From Torulaspora globosa (taxonomy: Eukaryota; Ascomycota; Saccharomycetes; Saccharomycetales; Saccharomycetaceae), in assembly GCF_014133895.1 (NCBI RefSeq), contig NC_050727.1, forward strand, positions 434,001 to 498,000: a DNA stretch of 64,000 bases, in the 5' to 3' direction. The position numbers were made by a program, and so were the translations under genes. This document shows, one piece after another, positions 29,961-38,785 of the stretch (the stretch's first letter is position 1; every line of letters begins with the position of its first letter). The notes under the pieces were generated by a model. It was given only the letters and a program-made list of their open reading frames with translations, did not search any database and was not told the origin of the DNA.

Positions 29961-30538
29961 TCAACCTAGTATCGATGCAAATTCACTACAATTTTCTCTA
30001 CCAGCAGCTGAAAAATTTGCCTCTGACCTCACTCCCTCACTCACTTCCACAAAGGGTCCTTGTGTTTCTTCCCTGTCTTCTACTGATCCAAGACTATGTA
30101 ACGTAAAGTTTTGCAAGAGTTCTTTTACAACTGATCCTTTGTGTCTCTGTGGCAAGAATTGGGGCGTGCGTCTTGTTGCGTGTTGTGCGCCGGTTGCGTC
30201 GTCTCCCTCTGCATCTCCTTCCTCCAGCCCTGTCTTGTTCTCTTCTTACAATCCAAATCACTCAATGACACGACGGTCCCAGAGAATTTTCACACTAGCC
30301 ATTTGGCACTGAGATGGAAACGACAAGTCACAGCGAAAAAGTTTTCACACACGCTTGCTAGCCGTGGGGACTCTCGCTGGACGTCGGGTCCTGGCGGTAC
30401 TCTGGGTTTCCCTTTCTTGCGTAAACGTAGCTATCCTGTAAGAGGCTTTTTGAAGCTTCTCTTGTAATGAGAGGCGGGACCGCAAAGTCGAGGCCATGCC
30501 ACGGGCGAGAAGGATAGAGACCTGGTCGAGTGGACCCG

Positions 30539-30560
30539 GTTGCTGGCTGACGCCAGCAAC
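30539..30560. repeat. Perfect 9-base inverted repeat in the G+C-rich core
   Basis: GTTGCTGGC (30539-30547) and GCCAGCAAC (30552-30560) flank TGAC, forming a stable hairpin in either strand's RNA. Nearby shorter dyads are GCTTC-GGGC-GAAGC at 30713-30726 and the palindrome CTGCCGGCAG at 30743-30752. Confidence 0.7.
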
Positions 30561-31166
30561 GCTCGCAGATTGAACCACTGGGACAGCTACCACCGGAAGA
30601 TCCCGGTCTCTGGTGTAACCATACCTTGAACAGTAAGCTCTGCCACGTGACGGAAGTTACTGAAGCAGAGCCATTGATTTGGCGTGTTGGTCGTCGTTGG
30701 CACCGTCGTAGCGCTTCGGGCGAAGCTCTCTTTTATGCTCCTCTGCCGGCAGCGCCACAGGAGCGCCGCCAACAGTTCCGGCGCCAGTTTCGGTGTCCCT
30801 TGCGAGATGAGCGCCGTTGCAGTCGCCCGAGATGCGGTAGCTGCGCTAAGAAGTCCCTCAGGCAACGTTTTGGACATGCGCTACTGCTTTCGATCGCTTT
30901 CTCCCTCTCTCGGCGTTGCCACGTCTGACCACGTAGATGGCTGAGTTGGGAACAGCACGACTTCCTGGTTGAGCCCCCGATGCCATGTCGAGAGGCAGAA
31001 GATCCTTAAGGACTCGCCCCATGTTTCATACCGCCTCAGTGCGGACCCGCGCCAAAGCGCTTCACAGCTCCTTCTCTAGCAGCCCAGCGTCTCACCAGCG
31101 GCTGGCTACAGTACTTGCGGTGCCACGATATCGCCTTCTGAGCCCGATAGCGCCTATGGAATGAGC

Positions 31167-31176
31167 TCGGCGGCTA
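31167..31176 (-). promoter_or_regulatory. URS1 (Ume6-type) site 1 upstream of ARO2
   Basis: TCGGCGGCTA on the plus strand is a perfect URS1 core, 195 bases before the ARO2 ATG. It is in the same orientation as the second copy. Confidence 0.6.
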
Positions 31177-31207
31177 TTTTCTGGTAAGCTTTTTGGTCAG
31201 ATCGACC

Positions 31208-31217
31208 TCGGCGGCTA
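31208..31217 (-). promoter_or_regulatory. URS1 (Ume6-type) site 2 upstream of ARO2
   Basis: A second perfect TCGGCGGCTA starts 41 bases after the first, about four helical turns, so both would face the same side of the DNA. Repression through Ume6 is inferred from the consensus. Confidence 0.6.
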
Positions 31218-31240
31218 ATTTAGCGGCGGGAAAATTTCAC

Positions 31241-31253
31241 ATCACAATGTACG
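31241..31253 (+). promoter_or_regulatory. Abf1-type site upstream of ARO2
   Basis: ATCACAATGTACG fits the Abf1 consensus RTCRYNNNNNACG exactly. It lies 118 bases before the ARO2 ATG and 24 bases after the second URS1 site. Abf1 would act as a general regulatory factor that clears nucleosomes. Confidence 0.55.
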
Positions 31254-31370
31254 TCATCTGAAGAGAAACCCAAATTTTCCACCGATGACTATTAAACCGC
31301 TTACTATAGATGGACAGTAGTTGTTGCAGCAGATGAAGGCCCAGTCATCGTTTGTTCCGTGAAGTTAACT

Positions 31371-32501
31371 ATGTCTACGTTCGGTCATATCTTCCGTGTC
31401 ACCACGTATGGTGAATCGCATTGCAAATCTGTCGGCTGTATCGTGGATGGTGTGCCACCTGGAATGTCGCTGACAGAAGGCGATATTCAGCCCCAACTAT
31501 CGAGGAGAAGACCAGGTCAGTCCAAGTTGTCTACACCAAGAAACGAGAAGGACAAGGTTGAAATTCAGTCTGGTGTGGAGTTTGACAAAACGCTCGGGAC
31601 GCCAATCGCGATGCTGATTCGGAACGAGGACCAGAGACCTCATGACTACAGCGATATGGACAACTACCCTAGGCCCTCGCATGCAGATTTCACGTACATG
31701 GAAAAATACGATTTGAAGGCATCGTCCGGTGGCGGCCGCGCTTCCGCTCGAGAGACCATCGGGCGTGTTGCCGCTGGCGCCATCGCTGAAAAATTCTTGA
31801 ATCAGGTTTCCAACGTGGAAATCGTTGGGTTTGTGTCCCAGATCGGCTCCATCAAGATGAACAGGGATCCGTTTGATCCGAACTTCCACCATCTGTTGAA
31901 CACGATCACGAGAGAGAAGGTCGATTCCGTAGGGTTCATCAGATGTCCCGACGTGGCCTTGGCCGGCGAAATGGTCAAGGAGATCGAAAAACATAGAGGC
32001 AACAAGGACTCCATCGGTGGTGTGGTTACCTGTGTGGTGAGAAACCTGCCCACTGGTCTCGGTGAGCCCTGCTTCGACAAGCTGGAGGCACTCCTGGCAC
32101 ACGCAATGCTGTCAATTCCCGCCTCGAAGGGTTTCGAGATCGGTTCAGGCTTCGCCGGCGTCTCCGTGCCGGGCTCCAAGCACAACGATATGTTCTACTA
32201 CGACGAAGAGACCAAACGGTTGAGAACAAAGACCAACCATTCAGGTGGTGTCCAGGGCGGTATCTCCAACGGCGAGAACATCTACTTCTCTGTGGCCTTC
32301 AAGTCTGTCGCCACCATCGCGCAAGAACAAGAGACCTGCACCTACGAAGGTAAGCCTGGTGTTCTAGCTGCCAAGGGCAGACACGACCCTGCCGTCACGC
32401 CAAGAGCTATCCCAATCGTCGAAGCAATGACTGCCCTGGTCCTCACAGACGCTCTTTTGATTCAGAAGTCAAGAGACTACGCCAAGAGCATAACCCACTG
32501 A
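31371..32501 (+). CDS. ARO2: Chorismate synthase (bifunctional)
   Basis: Last step of the shikimate pathway: converts 5-enolpyruvylshikimate 3-phosphate to chorismate using reduced FMN. The fungal enzyme also reduces its own flavin with NADPH. The ATG at 31371 is used; the in-frame GTG at 31359 is not a yeast start. It is 376 aa, the same as S. cerevisiae, starting [17 protein letters not shown]. The family signatures are visible: [34 protein letters not shown], and near the end [16 protein letters not shown]. No targeting sequence. Synteny INO80-ARO2 equals YGL150C-YGL148W. Confidence 0.97.
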   Translation: MSTFGHIFRVTTYGESHCKSVGCIVDGVPPGMSLTEGDIQPQLSRRRPGQSKLSTPRNEKDKVEIQSGVEFDKTLGTPIAMLIRNEDQRPHDYSDMDNYPRPSHADFTYMEKYDLKASSGGGRASARETIGRVAAGAIAEKFLNQVSNVEIVGFVSQIGSIKMNRDPFDPNFHHLLNTITREKVDSVGFIRCPDVALAGEMVKEIEKHRGNKDSIGGVVTCVVRNLPTGLGEPCFDKLEALLAHAMLSIPASKGFEIGSGFAGVSVPGSKHNDMFYYDEETKRLRTKTNHSGGVQGGISNGENIYFSVAFKSVATIAQEQETCTYEGKPGVLAAKGRHDPAVTPRAIPIVEAMTALVLTDALLIQKSRDYAKSITH

Positions 32502-32859
32502 ATTAAATAATAGAATCTAAGCAAAGACAAGCAGATCTGCTTGGCATTTTGACCGTTCTTCACTTTTTAGCTTTTTTTTTTTTCTTCGAGACGTTTTTTC
32601 AAATGGCTGGCTTGATCTGTAGGGCAATTAGTAGAGGACGCTGTGAAAGAGTAATGGTGAAGTTTAGTGGATCTATCGAGGGATAGGCTTGTGCAACCAA
32701 TATTCTTTGGTCGTTCGATTTTATATATAGACTTTTGAGCAGCTAGTGGCGATTAGTTTCATGCTTTTAGCGGCTTCAATCGTTACAAACTGCTGTAGAA
32801 GAAACTGCATAGTGCACTTGAAGTGACATCTGACCGAAGCGACATCTGACCGAAGCTAT
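32502..32859. other. Intergenic region ARO2-CYK3, 358 bases
   Basis: Contains a T-run of twelve or more at about 32572-32583 after ARO2, and a TATATATAG-like element near 32722-32730. It ends with a perfect 16-base tandem duplication next to the CYK3 ATG. No gene was recognised. Confidence 0.6.
32825..32856 (+). repeat. Tandem 16-base duplication before CYK3
   Basis: GACATCTGACCGAAGC occurs twice head to tail (32825-32840 and 32841-32856) without mismatch, ending 3 bases before the CYK3 ATG and so probably inside its 5' leader. Confidence 0.95.
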
Positions 32860-35403
32860 ATGTCTGTAAGTGTTCCACTGGCTCCTCCATTCAAAGTTAA
32901 GGCAAGATATGGGTGGTCTGGTCAAACGAAAGGTGATCTAGGGTTTTTAGAGGGTGATGTTATGGAGGTTACCAGAATCACAGGAGATTGGTTCTATGGC
33001 AGACTGCTGAGAAACAAGAAGTGTTCAGGCTACTTTCCTAATAATTTTGTAAATATTCTGGAGGAACAATTAAACAAAAGTAGTCGAAGTGCCACTACTG
33101 AAGTTGCGAGACCTGCTGCGAAAATATCTGTGCCACCGATTCCGGCAAGATCGAGAGGAAGAGCTTCAGAATCCTCAGCTCCAAAAGAAAAACCATCTTC
33201 GAAGCTGTATGAGCACAGTTCTCGCTCAACGTCCGACCTTGCGCAGGATACTATCAACACCAGAAAAACGTTTCATTACAGATCGAGGCCTTCCCATGAG
33301 GTAGCCGATAGATACGGGAGATTGGGGAATTCGCAAGATGATTTACCACCATTGCCACCTATACCTAATATGCAATGTGATAAGACTTCTCGGAGACTGC
33401 CGAAATCATATTCTTCCAGCGACGTACCTTCCTCAAGCGACTCGAGAAGTTATAATCATTACAGGGGAAATCAGGCGTTCTATGACGGTTACAAACCAGA
33501 AAAGTCTTCGCTGAATGGAAACTCTAATGCCTCGGGAATCTTTTCCGATTCACGGTATCTTGCGACATCTTCGGCCAGCAGTGAAGAGAGCTTTGCCCTG
33601 ATGAGCGACTTCAGCGCTACCAGTGCTGGTAGTTTTGCGAGACACAGATATGCCCAGTCATTTACTGATTCTCTGGAAAGATCGCAGAGTCCGAGCTCGA
33701 ATGAATTTATTCAGGCGGAATCAAATAGCAAAATGAGCGGCATTCTTAAAAGGATCACGCCAAAAAGTAACCCTGCAACTGGCAAGAGTATTACAACACA
33801 GTCCGTTCAATACCCAAGATTGCCTGATATACAAAATTTGAGCATCTCCGCTAGCCACGACGAGGCCCGAGATTGGCTCGCGGTCAAAACCCATCTGAAT
33901 AGGTCACGGTCGTTGACCAAGTATGAAAAGCATCCTAGATACATGCGGGCACTAGAGCGCAACCGCGATCTCGTGCTTCATCCGCAAGACGCTATTTACA
34001 ACGGTTTGAATACAAACGAAGTCACTTCTCATGGTCAACCTGGATTAATTGATATTGAACTTTCTGCGATGAACTTCGATTATATCGACAAGATGACAAG
34101 AAACAGATGCGTCAAAGACGGCTCACTGAGACTCGATAATTGGGCGCAGACAACATTTTCTGCCCGCTACTCGACGACCATTGAGAAACTCAGAGGCATC
34201 TACGTGTTCTGCGCTGAGACTTTTGAGTTAATCGATGATCATGGCTCTACCGATTTTTCCCACTTTTCGAAGACACCCAAGATTTATGATTCCATACTTC
34301 ATCGCAAACATTGTACACCATACCAATTGACATGCCTATACAAGGCTTTGACCAATGCTTTGGGGATTACTTGCGAGCTTGTTTTCGGGTTTCTCAAAAC
34401 ACCAACAGCTAATGATTATGACTTCAAGTACAACCATTGTTGGCTGCGAGTTTTGGTCAACAAAGAGTGGCGTTTCATAGATGTTATCCTGGGCAACACA
34501 TCCAATCCAATCCATGAGTTCGTTAAAAACAGAAAAATAACAAAGGCAGATGATGACTATTTTCTTGTCGAACCGTTGCGGTTCATCTACACCCACATAC
34601 CGCAGAAAGATTTTGAGCAACACATCGTCCCCAGCATTGATAGACTATCGGCACTTTATTTGCCTTTAGTTTTCCCGTCGTTCTTCACAAATGGTCTGAA
34701 ACTCTACAAATACAGCACGGCTCTTGCCTTCTTAGAGGATTCAGAGATATTTGAATGTTCGTTGGAAATTCCAAGCGACATCGAACTCTTTGCTTCTGTC
34801 GTGATCCCCAGCACAGGCACCAAAGTGTCACACGAGTACAGAAAGATGGAGCTTGCGCTGGTTCAAGTCAAGAGGCACAAAACAGACAACTCTCAAAGAA
34901 TAGCCGTGGTCAAGGCAGTACTTCCACCTGGTGCAAATGAGGGCACTCTATATATACATTCTGGTGTCAGAGGAATACAGACGACTGTCGCTAACGTGCA
35001 TCCTCTCTCCATGATGGTTCCTTTGAAGCACGTCGGCTCAGAAATGAAGTACGAATTCGCCGTTCGTAAGCCCTCGGAAAGTGTTCAAAAAGTCGAGATG
35101 TATATCATTGGACCTCAGAACAAATTCCTATTTGCCAACAATGAATATGACTTCGAAGTCATCCAGCATCCGTTCGACAGCGTCATATATTCGCCAACTG
35201 CCCTCGCGAAGAATCGTCGCCAACCGATGGCCATTAAATCACCCTCTGGAAAAATCTACGAGCTACGCAAGAATGACCCGCATTTTGCATATGGTACTTG
35301 GAAGACGGCCGTCCATGTCAGGGAGACAGGCACCTGGACCGGCCTGGTGACAGCAGATTCCGGCGTTGGCTGGTGTGCCTTCGCAGAATGGCTGTGTGTC
35401 TGA
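32860..35403 (+). CDS. CYK3: Cytokinesis SH3 protein Cyk3
   Basis: Bud-neck protein that promotes primary septum formation with Hof1 and Inn1 and activates Chs2. It is 847 aa against about 885 in S. cerevisiae. An SH3 domain is at about 8-65 (VKARYGWSGQTKGDLGFLEGD, with ALYDY-type and WFYG positions). A long serine-rich, disordered linker follows. The transglutaminase-like domain lies at about 440-560: candidate triad positions are Cys485, His526 (in YNHCWLRV) and Asp541 (in WRFIDV). The C-terminal 270 residues form the conserved Cyk3 module. Synteny CYK3-NUP84 equals YDL117W-YDL116W, tandem. Confidence 0.94.
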   Translation: MSVSVPLAPPFKVKARYGWSGQTKGDLGFLEGDVMEVTRITGDWFYGRLLRNKKCSGYFPNNFVNILEEQLNKSSRSATTEVARPAAKISVPPIPARSRGRASESSAPKEKPSSKLYEHSSRSTSDLAQDTINTRKTFHYRSRPSHEVADRYGRLGNSQDDLPPLPPIPNMQCDKTSRRLPKSYSSSDVPSSSDSRSYNHYRGNQAFYDGYKPEKSSLNGNSNASGIFSDSRYLATSSASSEESFALMSDFSATSAGSFARHRYAQSFTDSLERSQSPSSNEFIQAESNSKMSGILKRITPKSNPATGKSITTQSVQYPRLPDIQNLSISASHDEARDWLAVKTHLNRSRSLTKYEKHPRYMRALERNRDLVLHPQDAIYNGLNTNEVTSHGQPGLIDIELSAMNFDYIDKMTRNRCVKDGSLRLDNWAQTTFSARYSTTIEKLRGIYVFCAETFELIDDHGSTDFSHFSKTPKIYDSILHRKHCTPYQLTCLYKALTNALGITCELVFGFLKTPTANDYDFKYNHCWLRVLVNKEWRFIDVILGNTSNPIHEFVKNRKITKADDDYFLVEPLRFIYTHIPQKDFEQHIVPSIDRLSALYLPLVFPSFFTNGLKLYKYSTALAFLEDSEIFECSLEIPSDIELFASVVIPSTGTKVSHEYRKMELALVQVKRHKTDNSQRIAVVKAVLPPGANEGTLYIHSGVRGIQTTVANVHPLSMMVPLKHVGSEMKYEFAVRKPSESVQKVEMYIIGPQNKFLFANNEYDFEVIQHPFDSVIYSPTALAKNRRQPMAIKSPSGKIYELRKNDPHFAYGTWKTAVHVRETGTWTGLVTADSGVGWCAFAEWLCV

Positions 35404-35654
35404 GTACCAAATTTACATAGACTGATGCTCTAACAGTCAGCTACAATAGCACCAACATTAAGCACAATATAGAAGTGATAATATATAGACTTGGGCCATT
35501 AATCATAGTGTCAGTCATAATGACGAATATTTTTTTTTACGAGGTCGAGTTTATCCAAGACAAAGGTACTTATATAGTCAATAAAGAAGACTTACTGAAA
35601 GCTTTAGAAGGCTTCATTGTGGCTTTTCTAGTGGCTATTATTCTCTATTTACGA

Positions 35655-37832
35655 ATGGAAGCTGACGGGGAAGCTGTTCAGGGCCCTAATTGTGCCGTAG
35701 ATTTTGCAAATGCTCTGAAAGACTTCATTGCAGGCGAATTCGATGAGGAAAAAGCATCAGATCCATTTGATATTGTACGTGAATTCCGTTCAATTGCTGC
35801 CAAATGTGCAATTGCAGTGACAGATAAGCGAACGGAAACTTTTAGAGATTGGGAACTTGAGGTTAAGCTCTGGCATCTGTTTGAAATACTGCTCAGCTTT
35901 AGGACCGCTGATCAGGAGTTGGAAAGCATGGATGTGAGGCATTTCAACTCCAGCGCAGTGTTTGAGAAGCAGTTGTTGCATGAAAACAGAGAACTTTATC
36001 AAATCTGGTTGATTATGGTATGGATTCAAACCAATATGACACCGCCTAGCAGGCCTTCCGGCCTTCCCACCACCAAATGGTCCAACACGATGATGTCTGG
36101 TGGATTGAAAAGCTGCGATTTGGATTACCCTTTGCGAAATGAGCTGGCACAGCTTGATCCGAAAGATAAGGAAGAAGATTGTATTTTCTTCAAGTACGTT
36201 TATGAGCTGCTGATTGCAGGTAAGATTGAAGAGGCGCTAGAAGAGTGCAAACTTTCCGATAATTTGACCATCAGCATGATTTTATGCGGAATGCAGGTTT
36301 ATGTAGACCCCAGGATCGACACTCAGGTTAGCGATGATTTTGAAAGCCGACAAGGAATTAAAAAACATGCGCTGTGGAGAAGAACTGTGTACAGCCTGTC
36401 CAGGGATCCGAAGCTTAATCAATATGAAAGAGCAATCTATTGCTTCCTCGCAGGAGATATACCGCCCGAAGGGGTTACTGATACCGCTGGCTGGGATTCC
36501 GGGCTGTTGCTTTATTTGAATCAAATACTGCAGATCGAGGTGGAGAATTACTTGAAAAGCCAGAATAAGATATCAAAAGACGAATTGATTCTCTTAATTC
36601 CATCTCATGCATTGGATCTTCAGACTGTTTTGAATCTGCTGTCCTCTAGGTACCCGGCGGAAAGCGAGCATCCAATCCGTGTGTTGATGGGTGGGATCAT
36701 TTTAGATACTCTCCAGTCAGTCCTGCACTCCGCCGTGAAGCTTCTTCTACAAATGATCCAAGGGCAAACGACAGAAAATGATATGGCCGATAAACCATAT
36801 CTACTGAGGATCGTCACGCATATGAGCATCGTTCTTGACCTCGTGAGCCCTGGGATAATCACACCAAGGGACAAGTCTAAGTTAATTACTGCTTACCTCA
36901 GCATCATGAAGTTGCACAACCTTTACGAGGTTATCCCTGTTTACATTAGTTTCCTGGAAGAGGAGGACGTTATAGAGGCATATTCTTTCATCTTATCAAC
37001 TTTAGAGGACCAAAATGTGAGAGCAGAGCAGCTGGAAATCTCGAATTTCCTAAGATTACCAACGTCAAACATTTTGAGAAAGACAACAGAACGGGTCTTC
37101 GCTGAGACAGAACCAGACTACACTCCAAAGGGTGAGGTAACAGTTACATATGACATAACGAGTGTTGATAAACACTTGATATCCAGCGTGGAATGGTTAT
37201 TGCAAGGTAGACTTTATATCGATGCAGTGGATTCTGTCATTGCTTTGTCGAGGAGGTTTTTGATAACTGGAAAGATCAAATCGCTCGAATATTTCATGAA
37301 TCACAACTCTCTGGATGATCTGCTTAAAAACTATAAACTGGATATGCTGTCTCAAAGAAGTGGAAGCGATGATAATGACGTTAAAATGAAGGAGATTCAA
37401 GAATACCAACGGCTGATTGCCGAATTAAAGAAATTTGATGAATGGAGGAAAACCGTTAGTCAACTAAACTCCGAATCGAATGTGCCATCTCTGATAGAAA
37501 GATTTCAAGAATATTCCAAGGGAACATTCGAACTTATCAGAAGCTTCTTTGTTGAGCTTTATGAACAAGAGGATCATCCTGATAGGAACATATATTTCGA
37601 GATAAGGTCGTTGTACACGCCATATCTTATCATTGAGTTGCATAAAGAACTGGTAGAAGCTGCATTACTCCTTAAAATCCCAACGTTCATTCGAGAAGCT
37701 CTCAAGTTTGCCAATCTGGTGGCTAACGAAACAGACAAGATTTACCTGTTATTCCAATCCAGCGGAAAGCTTCAAGAATATCTGAAGCTTGTGGCGCAAA
37801 CAGCAACTTTATCAGGCGACAGCTCTTTATAG
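35655..37832 (+). CDS. NUP84: Nuclear pore Y-complex subunit Nup84
   Basis: Scaffold nucleoporin of the Nup84 (Y) complex, homologous to Nup107. The ATG at 35655 gives 725 aa against 726 in S. cerevisiae, and its start, leading into DPFDIVREFRS, aligns with the known protein. The protein is an all-helical ACE1-type solenoid without short motifs. Conserved blocks include GGLKSCDLDYPLRNE, KDKEEDCIFFKYVYELL, GIKKHALWRRTVYSLS and VANETDKIYLLFQSSGKLQEYL. The frame stays open 60 codons upstream, with another ATG at 35520; see the findings. It converges on RPL9 with an 89-base gap. Confidence 0.94.
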   Translation: MEADGEAVQGPNCAVDFANALKDFIAGEFDEEKASDPFDIVREFRSIAAKCAIAVTDKRTETFRDWELEVKLWHLFEILLSFRTADQELESMDVRHFNSSAVFEKQLLHENRELYQIWLIMVWIQTNMTPPSRPSGLPTTKWSNTMMSGGLKSCDLDYPLRNELAQLDPKDKEEDCIFFKYVYELLIAGKIEEALEECKLSDNLTISMILCGMQVYVDPRIDTQVSDDFESRQGIKKHALWRRTVYSLSRDPKLNQYERAIYCFLAGDIPPEGVTDTAGWDSGLLLYLNQILQIEVENYLKSQNKISKDELILLIPSHALDLQTVLNLLSSRYPAESEHPIRVLMGGIILDTLQSVLHSAVKLLLQMIQGQTTENDMADKPYLLRIVTHMSIVLDLVSPGIITPRDKSKLITAYLSIMKLHNLYEVIPVYISFLEEEDVIEAYSFILSTLEDQNVRAEQLEISNFLRLPTSNILRKTTERVFAETEPDYTPKGEVTVTYDITSVDKHLISSVEWLLQGRLYIDAVDSVIALSRRFLITGKIKSLEYFMNHNSLDDLLKNYKLDMLSQRSGSDDNDVKMKEIQEYQRLIAELKKFDEWRKTVSQLNSESNVPSLIERFQEYSKGTFELIRSFFVELYEQEDHPDRNIYFEIRSLYTPYLIIELHKELVEAALLLKIPTFIREALKFANLVANETDKIYLLFQSSGKLQEYLKLVAQTATLSGDSSL

Positions 37833-37921
37833 AGGGTGTCTGTAACTTGTATTCTAGCACCATTTAAACTAGACGATCGGAAGACAGATTACTTATATTA
37901 CACAAAATCAATGTAAAATGC

Positions 37922-38497
37922 TTAAGCTTCCTCATTAATGACACCCTTTTCGGAGACGTAGATACCATCCAAGAACTTACGGATATCCTTGTTTCTGACA
38001 CGGCAGATTTGTTGAACATCAGCAGCGTTTTGGGAAACGTCTTCAACAGAGTTACCGGACAAGACCATTTCGTCCTTCTGATTGGTAGAAAATTCGACGT
38101 TAACACCCTCTCTGACTGGCACCAATCTGACCTTCTTGTCACCCAAGAAGTTTCTGATTTCGATAAACTTCTTGCCGTCTTTTTCAACAACGTTGACGTT
38201 GATTGGGAAATGCGCGTAAACGTATCTCATCTTGTACTTGTAACCCTTGGTGACACCAGTGACCAAGTTGTCAACCAAGGACTTGACGGTTCTCAAAGCA
38301 GCGACGTGCTTTCTGTCACCGTTGTGGACAGCAACCTTGATTTGTCTCTCATTGACCTTGGTGAAAGTAACATCAATGTGCTTCAAGTTCTTGACTAGAG
38401 TACCTCTTGGACCAGTGACCTTGACAACCCTGGATCTGATGTTGACGGTAACACCTTGTGGGACTTCAACAAATTGCTCGGTTTGGATGTACTTCAT
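37922..38497 (-). CDS. RPL9: 60S ribosomal protein uL6 (Rpl9)
   Basis: Large-subunit ribosomal protein uL6. It is 191 aa, identical in length to S. cerevisiae Rpl9A/B, starting MKYIQTEQFVEVPQGV and with two repeated alpha-beta uL6 domains. SRVVKVTGPRGTLVKNLKH is the conserved N-domain turn. Codon use looks strongly biased (GTC, ACC, AAG, TTG on the coding strand), as expected of a highly expressed gene. No intron, as in S. cerevisiae RPL9. Two Rap1-type sites stand upstream. S. cerevisiae has RPL9A and RPL9B; synteny here matches YGL147C. Confidence 0.98.
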   Translation of the reverse strand: MKYIQTEQFVEVPQGVTVNIRSRVVKVTGPRGTLVKNLKHIDVTFTKVNERQIKVAVHNGDRKHVAALRTVKSLVDNLVTGVTKGYKYKMRYVYAHFPINVNVVEKDGKKFIEIRNFLGDKKVRLVPVREGVNVEFSTNQKDEMVLSGNSVEDVSQNAADVQQICRVRNKDIRKFLDGIYVSEKGVINEEA

Positions 38498-38665
38498 TTC
38501 GGTGGTGTTTTGATCTCCTCAGATCTCCTCCATACAAATGAACTCATGATAACCCAGATATTACCGCTAGTCATTAGCGGGTCTCCAGTCGCAGCCATCC
38601 ATCCACTGAAACTTTGCGAGATCATCTGGCAGTCTGCGTCCATGCTGCGATGATAGAAATTCAAA

Positions 38666-38678
38666 ACACCCAAACACC
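38666..38678 (+). promoter_or_regulatory. Rap1-type site, RPL9 promoter (proximal)
   Basis: ACACCCAAACACC closely fits the Rap1 consensus ACACCCRYACAYM. It lies 169 bases upstream of the RPL9 ATG; ribosomal-protein promoters in this family typically carry paired Rap1 sites. Confidence 0.65.
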
Positions 38679-38738
38679 ACGCGAATATCGTTCTCAATAT
38701 TTTTTGTACTGAAAATAAGTTTTGGGCCGGAGAGAAAT

Positions 38739-38750
38739 AAACCCATACAC
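38739..38750 (+). promoter_or_regulatory. Rap1-type site, RPL9 promoter (distal)
   Basis: AAACCCATACAC fits Rap1 with one mismatch, in the same orientation as the proximal site and 73 bases further upstream. It is 36 bases from the IWR1 stop codon, so the RPL9 promoter overlaps the IWR1 3' end. Confidence 0.6.
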
Positions 38751-38785
38751 AAGATGCAAAACAGTCACAGCAACTGTATTGGCAC

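Larger units (their letters stand above)
29961..31370. other. Long non-coding gap INO80-ARO2 with G+C-rich core
   Basis: 1410 bases without a recognised gene. The INO80 side (to about 30240) is pyrimidine-rich on the plus strand. From about 30360 to 31140 the sequence is markedly G+C-rich: hand counts of the 60-base lines at 30361, 30481, 30541, 30721 and 31021 give 35-39 G+C each. Lines at 9301 and 32521 in other gaps give 21-22. The core holds several inverted repeats. The ARO2 side carries two URS1 sites and an Abf1-type site. Open frames of 60-160 codons occur on both strands with no domain recognised. An ncRNA or a decayed gene is possible. Confidence 0.55.

Noticed and set aside
29821..30312. 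163-codon plus-strand frame at the 5' end of INO80 and in the gap
   Set aside because: It overlaps INO80 codons, is Ser/Pro-rich by composition, and its reading has no recognisable domain.
30386..30396. GGGTCCTGGCG, resembling a short piece of yeast SRP RNA as I remember it
   Set aside because: Eleven bases only, and the expected start, Pol III boxes and other conserved parts of SCR1 were not found around it.
30587..30877. 96-codon minus-strand ATG frame in the G+C-rich core
   Set aside because: Long frames are expected by chance in G+C-rich DNA, where stop codons are rare; an opposite-strand frame of similar length overlaps it. It could be revisited if a transcript is found.
31321..31371. 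Search for a centromere or replication origin in the long INO80-ARO2 gap
   Set aside because: No CDEI/CDEIII arrangement and no A+T-rich CDEII; the core is G+C-rich and lacks an ARS consensus.
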